Of a stretch of DNA of 46,043 bases, positions 43,684 to 46,043 are shown in pieces. This DNA is from Magnetococcales bacterium (GTDB lineage Bacteria > Pseudomonadota > Magnetococcia > Magnetococcales > JADFYX01). A model generated the notes under the pieces. The model saw nothing but the letters and a program-made list of their open reading frames with translations. It did not search any database and was not told the DNA's origin. How positions within the stretch are numbered: position 1 is the first letter of the stretch; each line of letters opens with the position of its first letter. The stretch is from contig JADFZS010000030.1 of assembly GCA_015232405.1 (NCBI GenBank), forward strand, positions 1-46,043. The letters run 5' to 3'. The position numbers and the translations under genes are program-made.

Positions 43684-44910
43684 CTAGACATCAAGCTGTT
43701 TCATTTTTTTCTCAAGGGCTTTTACCATCTTTTTCATAGAGGCAATCATCTGTTTTTTCTCTTTTGGTGAGATGGTTTTATCGGTATTGTCCTCTATGGT
43801 TTTGGTCATCTTTTTTAGCTCCGCCACATGATCGACAAAATAGTAGATGATATCCCTTAGATGCCCTGTCATCCTACCCATGGCGTTGGTTAGTTTAATT
43901 ATCTCGTCTTTTTGTCCTGGTCCGCTGTTTTCAGACTCATCTGCAGAGGGGGAAAAAAGATCGGTTAACTGGATCAGTGTATTTACCGGACGGGTGATGC
44001 TGCGACTAAAATAGACGGCAAAAGTGAAGCCCAGCAAGATACCAATAAGGGCGACAAACATTGCTATTTCGGTTTTTTCTTGGGTCTCTAACCGTGTATA
44101 ATCATTGGCAATATGCATTTGGGATGTTGCTTCTGCCACACCCAAAGTTATCATTGGTTCAATTTTATGTACTGCCGATCGCATATTGGCAGTCAAAATT
44201 ATTATCTCATCATTATGGGATACAAGAGCCAAAAAATCCTTTTCATAACGTTTGATACCAGCCAGCAAGGTTTTTTTGTTGGCTGGGGATAGTTGGGCCG
44301 ATTCAATGATGGTAAGAATCTTTTCTACTGTTTTTTGTACTGAGGCGACATAGCTCTTATCACCCCTTAAAAGAAAATCTTTCTCTCGCCTTCTTAAGGT
44401 GAGTATCTCCTCTTCTAATGAGGGAATGTGCTGTTTAACAATATCTTCTACATGGTGGATAGTATCGCGAAATTTACCTTGCAGCCCGGAGTTGTGGTCA
44501 AGTCCGTTAATTTGCCAGGCTTTGACGATATTTTTAAAGTCTTGATGGTAAATGTGGATTAAGTTGTTTATTTCGCTACCAAGGGGGTGGCTTGCGGTTT
44601 TAGCTTCGATGGCGCGGATTTTTTCTGTCTCTAATATCAATAGTTGCACATATTTAGCCACCCGTTCTGGGTAGTGCATTTTTTTTCTTACCAAAAAATC
44701 CTTTTCGCTGCGTCTGGCCTCCAGCATATAACGGTGAACATTTAAAAAATGGATCTTTTTTGCCACCTGGGTAGCTTGCAGAGTTTCAAAACGGTCAACA
44801 ACCCCAAATAGTGTTTGATGATATTGCCAAACTACCAAGGCAAACAAAAAACCTATAAGGCCAAAGCCGACTCCCAGCCTCTCGCCAACCGACATATTTT
44901 TTAACGTCAT
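43684..44910 (-). CDS. HBM-HAMP membrane sensor without an output domain
   Basis: 408 residues. Membrane helix 1 (~10-28), a large periplasmic helical bimodular (HBM) sensor (~40-270) with the paired motifs RRSEKDFLVRK and RRREKDFLLRGDKSYV, membrane helix 2 (~278-298), a HAMP-like segment (~299-370; RSITRPVNTLIQLTDLF, DEIIKLTNAMGRMTGHLRD), then a short Lys-rich helical tail. No methyl-accepting, kinase or cyclase domain follows. HBM normally occurs in chemoreceptors and histidine kinases. The upstream neighbour on the same strand is a hybrid histidine kinase, a possible partner. Confidence 0.82.
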   Translation of the reverse strand: MTLKNMSVGERLGVGFGLIGFLFALVVWQYHQTLFGVVDRFETLQATQVAKKIHFLNVHRYMLEARRSEKDFLVRKKMHYPERVAKYVQLLILETEKIRAIEAKTASHPLGSEINNLIHIYHQDFKNIVKAWQINGLDHNSGLQGKFRDTIHHVEDIVKQHIPSLEEEILTLRRREKDFLLRGDKSYVASVQKTVEKILTIIESAQLSPANKKTLLAGIKRYEKDFLALVSHNDEIIILTANMRSAVHKIEPMITLGVAEATSQMHIANDYTRLETQEKTEIAMFVALIGILLGFTFAVYFSRSITRPVNTLIQLTDLFSPSADESENSGPGQKDEIIKLTNAMGRMTGHLRDIIYYFVDHVAELKKMTKTIEDNTDKTISPKEKKQMIASMKKMVKALEKKMKQLDV

Positions 44911-45080
44911 TATTCTATATAACCCTTAAAAAAATATAATTCCAACTTTTTATCCAACCCCATTATCACACAACTGAATAGATAAAAAAATAGCTATTTT
45001 GTAAATATTTATCACGTTTTTGAGATAATTGTTTGGTTGTTTATAGTTGGTTGTTTTTTTAAAATTGAATCACGGTTACA

Positions 45081-46043
45081 TCAATGGGTTTTTTTATTAA
45101 CCAGCAGCTTTTCAAGAACCCTATCTAGCTGGGCAAGATCAATGGGTTTTAGAATAATATCATCCATACCGGCTTTTTTGCAGAAGTCTGCTGTCTCATC
45201 GGTTTTTTCAGCAGAGAAGGCGATTATGGGTGTTGTAAATGCTCTGTTTATACTTAGCGAACGTATGCGCCTGGTGGTTTCAAAACCGTCAATACCCGGC
45301 ATGCGTATATCCATCAAAATAGCATCGAACTCTGAATTTTTTAATAATTCCAAAGCCATAAAACCATTATCAGCAGTGGTGATTTTATATCCATGTAGCT
45401 GTAAGAGTTCTGTAATTAATGTTTGGTTTACCGGATTATCTTCCACTAACAGCAAAGAAGTTGATTTTCTTATCTGTTGGGTCATAAGTTGCTGCTGATT
45501 TGCTGGGGTGGCAACAAGACTATCTTTGTTTTGTTCACTTAACTGTAATTCCAAATGGATGCAAAACTCAGTACCAGAGTTCAAACTGCTTTTTACCCAG
45601 ATTTCACCCCCCATCATGGTTACAAGTTTTTTGCAGATAGATAGCCCAAGGCCGCTACCCATCAAGTTGTGGGATGGTGAAAAGTCGGCCTGAACAAACG
45701 GTTCAAATATAATTGGTAATAATTTTTTTGCTATGCCAACACCAGTATCTTGAACTAAAAATTCGAGGGTTTCCCTGCCGTTGTTATTTGGTAATCTGCG
45801 CACGACAACTGAAACTGTGCCTTGGTCGGTAAATTTTATGGCGTTGCCAATCAGGTTGAGCAGTACCTGCCGCAGCCGTTTCTGATCGCCAATAATCTGC
45901 TCCGGGGTTTGGGGGTCTATGTGGTAGTTTAACAGCAACCCTTTTTCGGCGGCATTTTGGCTGTGAATATCTATTGCCTCATGGGTCAGCTCCCGAATGG
46001 TGACAGAGGTGTTGTCCAGTGTCAGTTGTCCGGCTTCGATTTG
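45081..46043 (-). CDS. Hybrid sensor histidine kinase, C-terminal part
   Basis: The frame is open to the window edge, so the N-terminus with the sensor and the phosphoacceptor His is missing. About 320 residues are visible. The end of the HisKA helix (QIEAGQLTLDN) is followed by a HATPase domain with N box (RLRQVLLNLIGNAIKFTDQG), DTGVGIAKKLLPIIFEPFVQ and GSGLGLSICKKLVTMMGGEI. A linker precedes a receiver domain with DD-type pocket (LLVEDN), phospho-Asp in AILMDIRMPGIDGFETT and Lys in ILKPIDLAQ. No HPt domain follows before the stop. It is 170 bases upstream of the HBM-HAMP gene. Confidence 0.93.
   Translation of the reverse strand, partial: QIEAGQLTLDNTSVTIRELTHEAIDIHSQNAAEKGLLLNYHIDPQTPEQIIGDQKRLRQVLLNLIGNAIKFTDQGTVSVVVRRLPNNNGRETLEFLVQDTGVGIAKKLLPIIFEPFVQADFSPSHNLMGSGLGLSICKKLVTMMGGEIWVKSSLNSGTEFCIHLELQLSEQNKDSLVATPANQQQLMTQQIRKSTSLLLVEDNPVNQTLITELLQLHGYKITTADNGFMALELLKNSEFDAILMDIRMPGIDGFETTRRIRSLSINRAFTTPIIAFSAEKTDETADFCKKAGMDDIILKPIDLAQLDRVLEKLLVNKKTH

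Overview
The window is a moderately AT-rich stretch of bacterial chromosome. Several features point to Alphaproteobacteria or an early-branching relative such as the Magnetococcia. A PopZ/DUF2497-like C-terminus lies directly upstream of valS, a GapR (DUF2312) nucleoid protein is present, and signal transduction genes are abundant (CHASE2-kinase, GGDEF-EAL, HBM-HAMP, hybrid kinase). This placement is inference from gene content. No rRNA, tRNA, CRISPR array or transposase was recognised.

Layout. 1-6.9 kb is a housekeeping run on the + strand: PopZ-like C-terminus with terminator, valS, nadC, birA, coaX and a SPOR-domain membrane protein. 7.1-11.0 kb holds one very large, AT-richer gene for an HD / P-loop NTPase / TPR-like protein of about 1277 residues. 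It is built like one-gene STAND immune proteins and is the best candidate here for an undescribed system. 11.4-16.4 kb is again housekeeping: a small protein behind a possible sigma-54 promoter, an RluA-family pseudouridine synthase, gapR, rlmKL and a DHH phosphoesterase. 16.4-18.7 kb is AT-rich and accessory-looking, with a YajD-like HNH protein, an orphan S24/XRE repressor with a dyad operator, and short interspersed repeats.

18.7-25.9 kb is the molybdenum region. moeB (+) converges on a compact minus-strand operon, moaE-mogA fusion > moeA > moaC > moaA > modA > modB > modC. It covers most of molybdopterin synthesis together with molybdate uptake; moaD is not seen. The MoaE-MogA fusion has a histidine-rich linker. 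A divergent CHASE2 kinase-like protein, probably catalytically dead, shares the intergenic region, which carries 10-bp tandem repeats.

29.4-32.1 kb is an arsenate-resistance operon, arsR > GAPDH > arsJ. GAPDH would form 1-arseno-3-phosphoglycerate and ArsJ would export it. A consensus-like promoter sits inside a palindromic operator only a few bases before the arsR ATG. Next come a YdjM-like membrane protein and a Memo-AMMECR1 fusion, then yejA-yejB without yejE/yejF but with an overlapping cysteine-rich small protein.

From 37.7 kb to the end there are a single-domain response regulator, a PAS-GGDEF-EAL protein, a small membrane protein, a cpYpsA-type SLOG protein, a YciI protein, a cyclic-nucleotide-binding protein, prfB with its programmed +1 frameshift, an HBM-HAMP sensor lacking any output domain, and the C-terminal part of a hybrid histidine kinase running off the window.
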